DNA of 64,000 nucleotides from Bacteroidaceae bacterium (GCA_017442855.1 JAFSPM010000024.1:145685-209684), one strand, 5' to 3'. Numbered from the stretch's first letter, positions 19,229 through 30,056 are shown. Notes: a model not told the origin generated them from the sequence alone. Numbers and translations: made by a program.

Positions 19229-19942
19229 ATGAAAAAAGTGATTGGACTTTTAGGACTATTAGCACTGATATTATGCCAAGCCATTCGAGCACAAGAACTG
19301 ACGGGAACTATCTTGAAAGATGGGAAGCCACAGAAAAATATCAGGGTGTGGCTGAAACATAATAAGGGTGTTGCCAAGACAGACAAACAGGGGCAGTTCA
19401 CTTTGTTCAATGTGTTGCCTACTGACACATTAGTAATGGGTGTAAGCAACAAGTATGATGCTCAGTTGGCCATAGGGTCGCAGAGCAACATCACTATTCA
19501 TCTAGAAGATGATGGCTTTACTGTTGAGGCAGGGTTGGATGAAATAACAATAACTGCGCCCACTAAAATGAGGACAGAATATACCTCTGTAATTACTTTG
19601 AAGAAGATGCAGGTGGTTAATCATGATGTGATAATACGGGAGAATATTAAGTCAGTTTATGATGCGGTAAGACGTATTATACCTGGAGCGCAATTACAAG
19701 TTGATCCCTTAACTTTTGAAAAACATTTTAATATTATTCGAGGTCGTAATTCTATGCGTAATCCTGAGCCTCCTTTGTTTGTCATCGACGGGATTCCATA
19801 TGAGTCAGGTGTTGATGTTGATCACTTCCTGTCAATGGAGGATGTGGCAGAACTGTCCGTTGACCGTGATGGCAGTGGCTATGGTGCACGTGGTGCCAAT
19901 GGGGTGGTGATAATTCGTACACTTAATGGTAGTGACAAATAA
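19229..19942 (+). CDS. TonB plug-domain protein without a barrel (copy 2)
   Basis: A 237-residue paralog of the protein at 16321, with the same order: signal peptide, carboxypeptidase-regulatory-like domain, plug domain, then stop. Residues about 22-100 are nearly identical to copy 1, at DNA level too, whereas the part after the plug start (VNHDVIIRENIKSVYDAV onward) differs more and has a five-residue insertion. PPLFVIDGIPYE and YGARGANGVVII are kept. A TACTTTTG element at 19194-19201 could be its -7 box. Function unknown. Confidence 0.75.
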   Translation: MKKVIGLLGLLALILCQAIRAQELTGTILKDGKPQKNIRVWLKHNKGVAKTDKQGQFTLFNVLPTDTLVMGVSNKYDAQLAIGSQSNITIHLEDDGFTVEAGLDEITITAPTKMRTEYTSVITLKKMQVVNHDVIIRENIKSVYDAVRRIIPGAQLQVDPLTFEKHFNIIRGRNSMRNPEPPLFVIDGIPYESGVDVDHFLSMEDVAELSVDRDGSGYGARGANGVVIIRTLNGSDK

Positions 19943-19974
19943 CCTCACATTTGTATTATGATGACAAAAATAGT

Positions 19975-20005
19975 AAGAGGGTGCCGAAGCACCCTCTTTT
20001 CTTTT
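19975..20005. terminator. bidirectional terminator
   Basis: Perfect 10-bp stem (AAGAGGGTGC, loop CGAA, GCACCCTCTT) followed by TTTTCTTTT on the plus strand. It sits between the converging second plug-protein gene and the esterase operon, so it can serve both. Confidence 0.85.
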
Positions 20006-21364
20006 ATTCGATATCGAATACGTATGTGAAGTCGTTTTCGGGATCGTAAGGTTTCCAATCGTCGGTATCTGGCGCATTGGGATTGCCATACTTGGCGAAG
20101 TTTGTCCAAGCATCAGTCATCTTGTCGGCTAACGCATAGTCAGCTTCCGTGAATGGACGCCATGCACGGTCGAGGGTGTGGAACATAAACCACAATTCTG
20201 ACGAGTGGAAAGAGCCTGCATTGTCGCCTGGTAACGGACGAGCAAATAAGTAAGTATATACTGGCTTGGTATGCTGCTTCTTACGCTCAGTGGCGAAACG
20301 CTGGATGCCTGCTCCCATAGTGGGGTTGTCGTTGGCGCAATAACCGATCATATATGGTATGTTGGCAATGGTGCCATCAAACGTAGCAGTGGTAAAGCCA
20401 TAACGTTGTACCACACCGTCGCTATGTGGGCGAAAACGTAGACTGGCTGGTTTGCTGTTGAATATCTTCAGCAATTCGTCGGCACTGGCTGCTCTCATTT
20501 TCTGGAGGTCGGTAAGACCATTCTCATCCATCAGCTGCTTGCACAAACCGGCAAACTCTTCTAATGACTGCTCAGGCATGACCTGCTCGTCGATACCGCC
20601 ACCACTTTGGATGATGGCGTGACTGATAAGGTTTCTTGACAAAGGTGAGCTCACCAGATTCTTGATGCTGGCAGCTCCTGCACTCTGTCCGAGGATAGTG
20701 ACGTTCGTAGGGTCGCCACCAAACTGATCGATGTTGTTCTTAATCCACTTCAGGGCTGCTATCTGGTCTTGTGTACCATAGTTGCCTGATGAATGCTGAG
20801 TGTCTTCGGCTATCAGTTCTGGATGAGCCAGGAAGCCAAAGATACCTACACGGTAGTTGATGGTGACAAGGATGACACCACGCTTAGCCCAAGCATCGCC
20901 ATCCATCGTAATCTCGTAGCCATAGCCATGATCGTAGGCACCACCATGAATCCACATCGCTACAGGCAGTTTCTTATCGGCATTTCCCACAGCATCGGCA
21001 GGTGTCCAGATGTTCAGAAAGAGACAATCTTCGCTAAACTCAGGGTCGCCATCAGCATAAAACTCCTTGTAGTAAAAATCGCCCGTGGCCTTACCGCTGT
21101 TCTGCATAGCGGCAGCTCCCCATTTGTCGGCCACTTTCACGCCCTCCCAAGGGGTAACGGGTTGGGGTGCTTTCCAACGCAGGTCGCCCACAGGAGCCGC
21201 TGCATAGGGTACCCCTTTATATACCATCACGTCAGGGTCGTTGGAGATCACACCCTGAATCTGTCCGCCCTCGATGTTGAGAACAGGGTTATTAACAGAC
21301 TGCTGGCTTGAGCAAGAAGCCAAAGCCAGCAGTGTTATTGCAAATAAGTGAAGTTTCATGTTCA

Positions 21365-21365
<1 letters not shown>
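20004..21365 (-). CDS. exported type B carboxylesterase lipoprotein
   Basis: A 453-residue alpha/beta-hydrolase of the carboxylesterase type B family. The signal ends in a lipobox, LALASC, so it is probably a lipoprotein. The N-terminal YKGVPYAAAPVG and EDCLFLNIWTP blocks are diagnostic. The nucleophile serine lies in LGQSAGAAS near residue 223 and the oxyanion motif is HGGAYDHG near 148. It is somewhat shorter than typical members, with a reduced C-terminal region; the histidine may be in GSFHSSEL near 405. Its ATG overlaps the upstream esterase stop as TAATG. It is third in a three-esterase operon. Confidence 0.88.
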
Positions 21366-22573
<1,208 letters not shown>

Positions 22574-22576
22574 TTA

Positions 22577-23695
22577 TTATTTGAATATTCTCGGAGCGAG
22601 GTCACGCAGGTTGTGCCTCCATACATGCCAGCTATGACCACCAGGCATTTCGCTGAACTCGTACTTGATACCCGCCTCGTCAAATAACTTGAGTGTTTCC
22701 TTGCAGTTGTTGTAAGCGATGTCCTCAGGGCCACCCTGGGTAAACACCAACTGCTTTACGTTGGCATTGATCTTGGCAGCATCCTTCTTCAAGTGGATGC
22801 GCTCTGCCTCATATTTATCTTTGTTGCCTGGGGCGAAAGAAGAACTGAGCACCCAAACATAGCTGAACATCTCAGGATGATAAAGTGCTGTCTCCATCGT
22901 CTCCATGCCACCCATTGACAAGCCTGCCATAGCACGATGGTCCTTGTCGGTCAGTACGCGGTAGTTGCTCTCGATAAAAGGAATGATGCTCTCCATCATG
23001 TCCTCAGCAAACACAGGTACTTCACCCTGGATATTGCCATCAGGCATGTCGATGCTGCCATTAGGCATCACTACAACCATAGGCACCATCTTACCCTCGG
23101 CGAGCAGGTTGTCGAGGATGAAGCCTGCATGACCAACACCTGGCCAAGAAGTGTCGTTGTCACCACCACCATGTACCAAATACAATACTGGTAGCTTATC
23201 GGCACTCTTCTCATAACCAGCAGGTGTCCATACATGCATTCTGCGCATCTCTTTCAAGGTCTTTGAATAATACCAGCGTTGAGCTACGGCACCGTGAGGT
23301 ACATCTTTGTTAACAAAGAATGCGTTAGGATCGGTGGCTACCACCGCCAAAGCACGAGCATTAGCTACACCAGAATCTTTAGCATCTTGTACGGTAACAC
23401 CATCCACCACGAAGTTATAACGATACACACCGTCTTTCATACCAGGGATGGTGGCTGACCAAACGCCTACATCGTTCTTCACCACATTCACGGGTTGACC
23501 GTAAGGAGCGCATTCAGCACTGATTCTTACTTCCTTGGCATTTGGTGCGTAAATACTAAAGGTAACATCTCCTTTTGGAGAAACTCTGACAGACTGCAAT
23601 GTGTCATTAGGAGTAGGAGTGCGGCGGAACTGTGCCGCAACAGGCAATGTGACTGCTACAGTCACTGCCATCAAGAAAATTTTTGTAAATTTCAT
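22577..23695 (-). CDS. exported esterase, CE1-like, with N-terminal E-set domain
   Basis: First gene of the esterase operon; 372 residues with the same layout as its downstream paralog. A signal peptide ends near PVAAQ. The E-set domain shows TFSIYAPNAKEVRI. The hydrolase domain has LVHGGGDNDTSW, the nucleophile motif AGLSMGG near residue 263, and the histidine in GGHSWHVWR. The two paralogs are clearly related along their full length yet diverged, so their acyl or sugar specificity may differ. No glycan-binding susD-like gene is next to them. Confidence 0.85.
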   Translation of the reverse strand: MKFTKIFLMAVTVAVTLPVAAQFRRTPTPNDTLQSVRVSPKGDVTFSIYAPNAKEVRISAECAPYGQPVNVVKNDVGVWSATIPGMKDGVYRYNFVVDGVTVQDAKDSGVANARALAVVATDPNAFFVNKDVPHGAVAQRWYYSKTLKEMRRMHVWTPAGYEKSADKLPVLYLVHGGGDNDTSWPGVGHAGFILDNLLAEGKMVPMVVVMPNGSIDMPDGNIQGEVPVFAEDMMESIIPFIESNYRVLTDKDHRAMAGLSMGGMETMETALYHPEMFSYVWVLSSSFAPGNKDKYEAERIHLKKDAAKINANVKQLVFTQGGPEDIAYNNCKETLKLFDEAGIKYEFSEMPGGHSWHVWRHNLRDLAPRIFK

Positions 23696-23727
23696 TATAA
23701 TAGGTATTAAATTTATATCCTAAAATG

Positions 23728-23735
23728 CAAATGTA
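23728..23735 (-). promoter_or_regulatory. -7 element of the esterase operon
   Basis: On the minus strand TACATTTG followed by CATTT, 32 bases upstream of the first esterase ATG. The region 20 bases further up reads TTTC rather than TTTG. Confidence 0.45.
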
Positions 23736-23767
23736 CTACTTTGCTTTGAAATGTGAAAGTATTCAGC

Positions 23768-24373
23768 TTAAAAATTAAAATCAAACGAGAGTTGTCCGTC
23801 GCCCAGTAAGTTATAGCTCATGCGATGGAAAGGTGTCACACCCATTTTCTTAATGGCCTCTCGGTGTGCCTTGGTGGGGTAGCCCTTGTTATGGCACCAA
23901 TTGTATCCCGGGTATTGGGCATCGAGCTTGTTCATGTAGTCGTCGCGGTATGTCTTTGCCAGAATGGAGGCAGCGGCAATGCTCAGGTATTTACCGTCGC
24001 CTTTTACCACGGTTTGGTAGGGAATGTTACTATATGGTTTAAAGCGATTGCCATCGACAATGATGTGCAAGGGTTGAAGCTTGAGCTGTTCCAAAGCTCG
24101 ATGCATGGCCAGTATCGAAGCATTGAGAATGTTTATCTTGTCAATCTCCTGAGGGGTGACTATGCCTACAGCCCAAGCCAGTGCGTCCCTTTCAATAATG
24201 GGACGCAACAAGTAGCGTTGGTGCTCGGTGAGTTGCTTGGAGTCATTCAACAGGTTATTTTGATAATCATTGGGCAAGATAACGGCGGCAGCATAGACAG
24301 AACCTGCCAAGCAACCCCTGCCTGCTTCGTCACAGCCTGCTTCTATGGTGTTTTTTAAATATGGTAATAACAT
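23768..24373 (-). CDS. rnhB: ribonuclease HII
   Basis: Removes ribonucleotides and RNA from hybrids with DNA. The 201 residues are typical. The N-terminal motif [13 protein letters not shown] carries the catalytic Asp-Glu pair with the GRG motif. The third acidic residue is in IIVDGN near 108 and the fourth region is [13 protein letters not shown] near 140. It is monocistronic and divergent from the sugar isomerase cluster. The window therefore encodes both an RNase HI-type and an RNase HII enzyme. Confidence 0.95.
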   Translation of the reverse strand: MLLPYLKNTIEAGCDEAGRGCLAGSVYAAAVILPNDYQNNLLNDSKQLTEHQRYLLRPIIERDALAWAVGIVTPQEIDKINILNASILAMHRALEQLKLQPLHIIVDGNRFKPYSNIPYQTVVKGDGKYLSIAAASILAKTYRDDYMNKLDAQYPGYNWCHNKGYPTKAHREAIKKMGVTPFHRMSYNLLGDGQLSFDFNF

Positions 24374-24485
24374 AAAACTATAGCATATTCAAATAATGGG
24401 AATAGTAAATTACTTTTTTTTCTCCAAAATTAGGGAATATTGCTGAATTACAAAAGCCTGTTGATAAGTTTTTCTTCTTATTTGT

Positions 24486-24516
24486 TTTGATTTCTCATAT
24501 TATTGTCGTAACTTTG
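24486..24516 (+). promoter_or_regulatory. promoter of the sugar isomerase cluster
   Basis: TTTG at 24486-24489, 19 bases, TAACTTTG at 24509-24516. The match is good. It leaves a leader of about 40 bases before the first ATG. Confidence 0.65.
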
Positions 24517-24563
24517 AACCCAAATAGTGATTTTTAAATTCTTATTTATACACTTTATTATTT

Positions 24564-25595
24564 ATGGCAAACAGAAGAGAATTTCTGAAGAGTGCGTCTT
24601 TCATGACGCTGGGTGCTTTGGCAGCTTCTAAAATGAGCGCTGCTAACGGCATGAATGGTGTTGACGGCATTTCTGCTGCTACAGCACAGGCTCCTATGGC
24701 TGGCACCAACCTTGGTTTCCAGGCTTATTCTCTCGGCGGTGAGTTGCTGAACAATCCAGCTGACGCACTGAAGAAGATGAAGGGCTATGGTTATGACCAG
24801 GTGGAGTTGGCTTTCTACGGCTTTGATGACAAAGCTGGTCATGGTCAGTTTACCAGTTGGGGTGGCGGTAGCAATCCTACATCAGCTGCTGACTTCAAGA
24901 AAATGGCTGATGACGCTGGTATCAAGATTGTCAGTTCACACATGACTCCAACCTTGGATCGTGGTGCAAAGTACGACAAGAGTACAGAGACTAAGATTCT
25001 GGATTTCTGGAAGAAGATTATTCCAGATCACAAGATGTTCGGTGTTGAGTACATTGTTCAGCCAAGTCTGCCTACTATCAACAACCTGGAAGACGCACAG
25101 AATGTAGCTGACATCTTCAATAAGGTGGGTGCTTTGCTGAAGGAGAATGGTATCAAGTTCGGTTACCACAACCACAGTAATGAGTTCAACAAGGTGGTTC
25201 CTGGTGGCGAGGCTGTAACTCCTTATTATCAGCGTGCTTTCCGTCGTCCTGGTGATACTTCTCCAGAACCAAAGACCATCGAGGAAGTATTCATCGAGGG
25301 TACTGAAAAGCAGAATGTGCTGTTCGAGCTCGACTGCTATTGGACTGTAATGGGTCAGCAGGATCCTCTCGTTTGGATCAACAAGTACAAAGATCGTATC
25401 CAGCTGTTGCACATCAAGGACTTCATCGTTATCGGTGCTTCTGGTGCTATGAACTTTGAGAATATCTTCCACGATTTCTATGCAAACGGTCATCGCAACT
25501 GGTTCGTAGAGATTGAAGATATCAATAGTGGCAAACAGCTTGAGCGTGCTGAGGCCAGTGCAAAATGGCTGAAGAGCAAAGGCTTTGTAAAATAA
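24564..25595 (+). CDS. exported sugar phosphate isomerase/epimerase-like protein (copy 1)
   Basis: A 343-residue protein of the xylose-isomerase-like TIM-barrel family (AP endonuclease 2 fold). It starts MANRREFLKSASF, a twin-arginine signal, and unlike its two neighbours has Ser where they have the lipobox Cys (GALAASK). Putative metal-site segments are VSSHMTP near 113, KFGYHNHSNEF near 197, [15 protein letters not shown] near 253 and HIKDF near 282. Export and lack of neighbours for a known pathway make the substrate unclear. It heads three tandem paralogs and ends in a terminator. Confidence 0.8.
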   Translation: MANRREFLKSASFMTLGALAASKMSAANGMNGVDGISAATAQAPMAGTNLGFQAYSLGGELLNNPADALKKMKGYGYDQVELAFYGFDDKAGHGQFTSWGGGSNPTSAADFKKMADDAGIKIVSSHMTPTLDRGAKYDKSTETKILDFWKKIIPDHKMFGVEYIVQPSLPTINNLEDAQNVADIFNKVGALLKENGIKFGYHNHSNEFNKVVPGGEAVTPYYQRAFRRPGDTSPEPKTIEEVFIEGTEKQNVLFELDCYWTVMGQQDPLVWINKYKDRIQLLHIKDFIVIGASGAMNFENIFHDFYANGHRNWFVEIEDINSGKQLERAEASAKWLKSKGFVK

Positions 25596-25625
25596 GAATT
25601 ATACATTGGGTTAAAAACTATAAGT

Positions 25626-25659
25626 CAGAGCTGGCTGTGAAGCCGGCTCTGTTCTTTTT
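25626..25659 (+). terminator. terminator after isomerase copy 1
   Basis: An 11-bp stem with one T-G wobble (CAGAGCTGGCT, loop GTGA, AGCCGGCTCTG) followed by TTCTTTTT. It lies 31 bases past the stop. Confidence 0.8.
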
Positions 25660-25773
25660 ATGCTCTTTTTGAGGCAAAATCTATGATTTTTAGAAAATTT
25701 AATCGGACAAATGGATATAATCTCATTGAAAAACACTAATTTTACAGCCAAATACACTAAATTTTATAAAATT

Positions 25774-26775
25774 ATGGTAAATAGAAGAGATTTTCTGAAG
25801 AGCGCTTCAATGTTGTCATTGGGTGCTTTGGCTGCTTGCAACGCTAAGGGTGCTGAGGCAGCAGGGGCTGTTGAGGCAAACAACCCAAACAAGTACTTTG
25901 GTTTGCAAATCTACACTTTAGGCAACGAGTTGTATGCTGGTAATCTGGCAGACAACCTCAAGAAGCTGCAGAGCTTCGGTATCAAGTATCTGGAGCTGGC
26001 TGGTTACGATGTTAATACCAACAAGGTGGGTGGCGTTGACTTCAGCGAGTTCAAGAAGATGGCTAACGATGCTGGTTTGGAGATCCCAAGTTCACACGTT
26101 AATGCTCCTGGTTTGTTCTCTGGTGTTGCTGGTCGTGAGAGTCGCGATGGTAGCGATGGTCAGTTCAACCGTTCTTTGATTGACAAAGTTGCTGAGTCAT
26201 TCAAGAAGGTAGCTGATGATCATGCTGCTCAGGGTATCGAATATGTTGTTCACCCAATGATGGCTTACTTGAACACTGAGGATGACGTGAAGGCTTTTGC
26301 AGAGATGCTGAATAAGAGTGGTGAGATATTCAAGGCAGCTGGTATCAAGTTTGGTTACCACCACCACAACATGGAGTTCGCTCGCATGGTTCCTGGTGTA
26401 GCTGGTTTCCGTTTGCCTACCGTTTTGACTCCGCTGACAGCTGCTGATGGTCCTATGATCATGGATCTGCTGATGGACAACACCGATCCTTCAAACGTTA
26501 TCTATGAGATGGATACTTATTGGACCGTTATGGGCCAGCAGGATCCTGTGGTTTGGTTGAAGAAGCGTGCTGACCGCATCAAGTTGATGCACGTGAAGGA
26601 CTTCGTGGTACTGGGTGATTCTGGTGCTATGAACTTCAAGAACATCTTCGAGCAGTTCTATGCTAACGGCAACAAGTATCTGTTCTGCGAGATCGAGGAT
26701 ATCGATAGCGGTAAGCAGATGGAGCGTGTTGAGGCTTCAATGAAGTTCATCAATGCTCAGCCTTGGGTGAAATAA
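25774..26775 (+). CDS. exported sugar phosphate isomerase/epimerase-like lipoprotein (copy 2)
   Basis: A 333-residue TIM-barrel paralog. The chosen start [12 protein letters not shown] gives a twin-arginine signal with lipobox LGALAAC, so it should be a Tat-exported lipoprotein; an upstream in-frame ATG would add 21 unlikely residues. Conserved blocks are KFGYHHHNMEF near 215, [15 protein letters not shown] near 245 and HVKDF near 275. Codon choice is strongly biased to a small set of codons (GGT, GCT, AAG), as in highly expressed genes. Confidence 0.82.
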   Translation: MVNRRDFLKSASMLSLGALAACNAKGAEAAGAVEANNPNKYFGLQIYTLGNELYAGNLADNLKKLQSFGIKYLELAGYDVNTNKVGGVDFSEFKKMANDAGLEIPSSHVNAPGLFSGVAGRESRDGSDGQFNRSLIDKVAESFKKVADDHAAQGIEYVVHPMMAYLNTEDDVKAFAEMLNKSGEIFKAAGIKFGYHHHNMEFARMVPGVAGFRLPTVLTPLTAADGPMIMDLLMDNTDPSNVIYEMDTYWTVMGQQDPVVWLKKRADRIKLMHVKDFVVLGDSGAMNFKNIFEQFYANGNKYLFCEIEDIDSGKQMERVEASMKFINAQPWVK

Positions 26776-26790
26776 TTTTAGACAATCTTT

Positions 26791-26822
26791 GAAGGCATGA
26801 CCTCAAGGCCATGCCTTCTTTA
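26791..26822 (+). terminator. hairpin between isomerase copies 2 and 3
   Basis: Perfect 9-bp stem (GAAGGCATG against CATGCCTTC) with a 10-base loop, followed only by TTTATATTTATA. It could attenuate rather than stop transcription into copy 3. Confidence 0.6.
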
Positions 26823-26851
26823 TATTTATACCTTATATAATTATTACAAAA

Positions 26852-27853
26852 ATGATCAATAGAAGAGATTTCTTAAAAAGCGCTTCTCTCCTGTCATTAG
26901 GCGCTTTGGCAGCATGTAACGCAAAGGAAGCTACACCAGCTGCTCCAGTAGAGAACAAGAACAAGGGTTTGGGTCTGCAGATTTACACACTGGGTCCGGA
27001 GCTGACTCAGGGCGACTTGGCAGCTAATTTGAAGCGCATCCGTGAGATGGGCATCAAGAACCTCGAGTTGGCAGGTTACAGCGCAGATCAGCACAACATC
27101 AGTGGCGTTGCATTGGAAGACTTCAAGAAGGCTTGCGATGACAATGACCTGAAGATTGTGAGCTCTCATGTTACTCCTGGTGTGCTGATGGGTGGCATGT
27201 TCCAGCGTCCTGGCGCTCCTGCACAGAAGCCTAAGACCTTGAAGGAGATGGTAAACGACGTAAAGGAGTTCTGGAAACCAGTAGTAGAAGACCACGCTAA
27301 GTTGGGTTGCGAGTACCTGGTACAGCCAATGATGCCTCCTAGAACTGTTAACAATATTGAGGATGCAAAGGACTTTGCTAACTTGCTGAACGTATCAGGT
27401 GAGGTAGTAAAGGCTGGTGGTATCCAGTTCGGTTATCACAACCACAACATGGAGATGGCTAAGGTAACTGTTGACAGTCAGGCTGCTGTGCTGGGCGACT
27501 TGTTCTCTGGCATGGGTATGCAGGGTGCACAGATCATCGAAGATGTTTACATGGACAACACCGATCCTGCAAACGTGATCTTCGAGCTGGATGTATACTG
27601 GACCGTTATGGGCCAGCAGGATCCTGTGGCTTGGTTGACCAGACGTGCCGACCGCATCAAGATGTTGCACATCAAGGACTTCATGGTACTGGGTGAGTCT
27701 GGTGCTATGAACTTTAAGAACATCTTCGAGAAGTTCTATGCTAATGGCAACAAGTACTTCTTCATTGAGATTGAGGATACCAACAGCGGCAAGCAGTTCG
27801 AGCGTCTGGAAGCTTCTGCTAAGTTCTTGAACATGTCTGACTTTGTGAAGTAA
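26852..27853 (+). CDS. exported sugar phosphate isomerase/epimerase-like lipoprotein (copy 3)
   Basis: Third paralog, 333 residues. The twin-arginine signal [12 protein letters not shown] and lipobox LGALAAC are as in copy 2. The barrel motifs are [11 protein letters not shown] near 198, [15 protein letters not shown] near 245, [16 protein letters not shown] near 275 and [10 protein letters not shown] near 308, all shared with the other copies. Its TAA overlaps the ATG of gpmI (TAATG), so a Tat-exported protein is translationally linked to a cytoplasmic glycolytic enzyme. Confidence 0.82.
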   Translation: MINRRDFLKSASLLSLGALAACNAKEATPAAPVENKNKGLGLQIYTLGPELTQGDLAANLKRIREMGIKNLELAGYSADQHNISGVALEDFKKACDDNDLKIVSSHVTPGVLMGGMFQRPGAPAQKPKTLKEMVNDVKEFWKPVVEDHAKLGCEYLVQPMMPPRTVNNIEDAKDFANLLNVSGEVVKAGGIQFGYHNHNMEMAKVTVDSQAAVLGDLFSGMGMQGAQIIEDVYMDNTDPANVIFELDVYWTVMGQQDPVAWLTRRADRIKMLHIKDFMVLGESGAMNFKNIFEKFYANGNKYFFIEIEDTNSGKQFERLEASAKFLNMSDFVK

Positions 27854-29370
27854 TGGCAAAGAAAGCTCTCTTAATGATTTTGGATGGGTGGGGTATTGGC
27901 GATCGTCAGAAAGACGACGTGATTTCTTGTACCCCAACCCCTTATTGGGACTCTCTGTTAGCTAACTACCCTAACTCCCAGCTCCAGGCATCTGGCGAGA
28001 ATGTGGGTCTGCCTGACGGACAGATGGGTAACTCAGAGGTAGGTCACCTGAATATCGGTGCTGGTCGCATTGTTTATCAGGACTTGGTAAAGATCAACCG
28101 TGCCTGCAAGGATGGCAGCATCATGAAGAACAAGGAAATCATCGCTGCTTACAGCTATGCTAAGGAAAAAGGCGTTGGTCTGCATATCATGGGTCTGACC
28201 AGCAACGGTGGTGTACATAGTTCTTTGGATCATCTGTTCAAGCTATGCGACATTGCTAAGGAATATGGCTTGGAAGGCCGTACCTTCATTCACTGTCTCA
28301 TGGATGGTCGTGATACCGATCCTCGTAGTGGTAAGGGCTTCATCGAAGAAGTTGAGGCTCACTGTAAGCAGAGTGCCGGAGTGGTGGCATCTATCATTGG
28401 CCGCTTCTATACGATGGATCGCGACAAGCGTTGGGAACGTGTGAAGGTGGGTTATGACCAGCTGGTACACGGCGAAGGCAAACAGAGCGATAATATGGTT
28501 CGCGCTATGCAGGAGTCATACGACGAGGGTGTAACTGACGAGTTCATCAAGCCTATCGTCAATAGCACCGTGGATGGTCGCGTGAAGGAAGGTGATGTGT
28601 TCATCTTCTTCAACTACCGTAATGACCGTGCTAAGGAAATCACTACCGTATTGACACAACAAGATATGCCTGAGCAGGGCATGCACACCATTAAGGACTT
28701 ACAGTTTTACTGCATGACTCCTTATGATGCATCCTTCAAGGGTGTTCATATCTTGTTCGACAAGGAGAATGTGGAGAATACGCTGGGCGAATATCTGTCA
28801 AACAACGGCAAGAAGCAGTTGCACATTGCCGAAACAGAGAAGTATGCTCACGTTACCTTCTTCTTCAACGGTGGTCGTGAGGCTCCTTATCCTAACGAAG
28901 ATCGCATCCTGGTACCTTCTCCTAAGGTGGCTACCTACGATTTGAAGCCTGAGATGAGTGCTTACGAGGTGAAAGATAAGCTGGTAGCAGCAATCAACAC
29001 CCAGCAGTACGACTTCATCGTGGTGAACTATGCCAATGGTGATATGGTAGGCCATACAGGTATCTATCCTGCTATTGAGAAAGCTGTTGTGGCTATCGAT
29101 AATTGTGTAAAGGAAACTGTTGAGGCTGCTAAGTCCAATGACTATGAGGTAATTATCATTGCCGATCATGGTAATGCCGACCATGCCCTCAATGAAGATG
29201 GTACGCCTAATACGGCTCACTCTTTGAATCCTGTGCCTTTTGTTTATGTTACTGCTAACAAGAACGCAAAGGTGGAGAATGGAGTGCTGGCCGATGTGGC
29301 TCCTTCTATCTTGCATATCATGGGTATGCCTCAGCCAGCTGAGATGACTGGTAACGACCTGATTAAATAA
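27853..29370 (+). CDS. gpmI: 2,3-bisphosphoglycerate-independent phosphoglycerate mutase
   Basis: Interconverts 3- and 2-phosphoglycerate in glycolysis; 505 residues, the standard length of the two-domain metalloenzyme. The N-terminal metal site is LMILDGWG. The phosphoserine motif is [15 protein letters not shown] near 55-70. Further metal ligands sit in [12 protein letters not shown] near 400, [11 protein letters not shown] near 435 and [11 protein letters not shown] near 455. Its start overlaps the stop of the third isomerase paralog. Confidence 0.96.
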   Translation: MAKKALLMILDGWGIGDRQKDDVISCTPTPYWDSLLANYPNSQLQASGENVGLPDGQMGNSEVGHLNIGAGRIVYQDLVKINRACKDGSIMKNKEIIAAYSYAKEKGVGLHIMGLTSNGGVHSSLDHLFKLCDIAKEYGLEGRTFIHCLMDGRDTDPRSGKGFIEEVEAHCKQSAGVVASIIGRFYTMDRDKRWERVKVGYDQLVHGEGKQSDNMVRAMQESYDEGVTDEFIKPIVNSTVDGRVKEGDVFIFFNYRNDRAKEITTVLTQQDMPEQGMHTIKDLQFYCMTPYDASFKGVHILFDKENVENTLGEYLSNNGKKQLHIAETEKYAHVTFFFNGGREAPYPNEDRILVPSPKVATYDLKPEMSAYEVKDKLVAAINTQQYDFIVVNYANGDMVGHTGIYPAIEKAVVAIDNCVKETVEAAKSNDYEVIIIADHGNADHALNEDGTPNTAHSLNPVPFVYVTANKNAKVENGVLADVAPSILHIMGMPQPAEMTGNDLIK

Positions 29371-29375
29371 TTTTG

Positions 29376-29418
29376 CTCCTCCCCTGTTTAGGGGAGGTGC
29401 CCATTTGGGCAGAGGGGT
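29376..29418. repeat. REP-like double hairpin
   Basis: Two adjacent hairpins: CCTCCCC, loop TGTTTA, GGGGAGG; then TGCCC, loop ATTT, GGGCA. The unit ends in GAGGGGT directly before the next ATG, so the tail of the repeat can serve as ribosome binding site. It resembles the small palindromic repeats found between genes in many Bacteroidota. It may also act as a terminator for gpmI, but no T run follows. Confidence 0.65.
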
Positions 29419-30003
29419 ATGTATCAGATAGGTGATGTACTGATAAGCGACGAAGTGCTGACTGAGCGCTTTGTCTGCGACTTGGAAAAATGTATGGGTG
29501 CCTGCTGCATTGAAGGTGATGCAGGGGCACCTGTTGATTTGGATGAGATCATGCAAATCGAAGAGGTGTTGCCCGTCATCTGGGACCAACTCTCTATCCC
29601 CGCGCGCAAGGTCATCAACAAACAAGGTGTGGCTTATACCGACCCAGAAGGTCAGTTGGTCACCTCTATCGTAAATAATAAAGACTGCGTCTTTACCTGT
29701 TACGACGAGAAGGGTTGTTGCTTTTGCGCTTTGGAGAAAGCCTATCGTGAGGGCAAGACGAAGTTTTACAAACCGCTTTCGTGTCACCTCTATCCCATTC
29801 GCCACAAGAGGGTAGGCGATTTGGATGCTTTAAACTATCATCAGTGGGAGGTGTGCAAGGCAGCTGTTCTCTTAGGACAAAAGAATGATGTACGAGTCTA
29901 TGAGTTTCTAAAAGAGCCGCTCATCCGAAAATTCGGCGAGGCCTGGTATCAAGAACTGACGGAGGCCGTTGAGGAACTGAAGAGGCGAAAGTACATCGAA
30001 TAA
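29419..30003 (+). CDS. DUF3109 family cysteine-rich protein
   Basis: A 194-residue cytoplasmic protein of a family with no known role. Cysteines cluster in FVCDLEKCMGACC, KDCVFTCYDEKGCCFCAL and SCHLYPI, a layout suggesting a metal or iron-sulphur site related to the YkgJ zinc/iron-chelating group. The N-terminus MYQIGDVLISDEV is typical of the family. The only ATG start follows GAGGGGT with no spacer. It ends before a strong hairpin. Confidence 0.85.
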   Translation: MYQIGDVLISDEVLTERFVCDLEKCMGACCIEGDAGAPVDLDEIMQIEEVLPVIWDQLSIPARKVINKQGVAYTDPEGQLVTSIVNNKDCVFTCYDEKGCCFCALEKAYREGKTKFYKPLSCHLYPIRHKRVGDLDALNYHQWEVCKAAVLLGQKNDVRVYEFLKEPLIRKFGEAWYQELTEAVEELKRRKYIE

Positions 30004-30008
30004 AAAAG

Positions 30009-30056
30009 AAACGCTCTGGTAAACGAGAAATAACGTTTTAACCAGAGCGTTTTGCT
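30009..30056. terminator. bidirectional terminator
   Basis: A 12-bp perfect stem (AAACGCTCTGGT against ACCAGAGCGTTT) with an inner AAACG/CGTTT stem. T-rich sequence follows on the plus strand (TTTTGCTTTTCTTTT) and on the minus strand (TTCTTTTTTA). It lies between the converging DUF3109 and gyrB genes. Confidence 0.8.

Noticed and set aside
28798-29805. A 335-codon minus-strand frame opposite gpmI and DUF3109
   Set aside because: Antisense to two genes of clear family and crossing the REP-like element.
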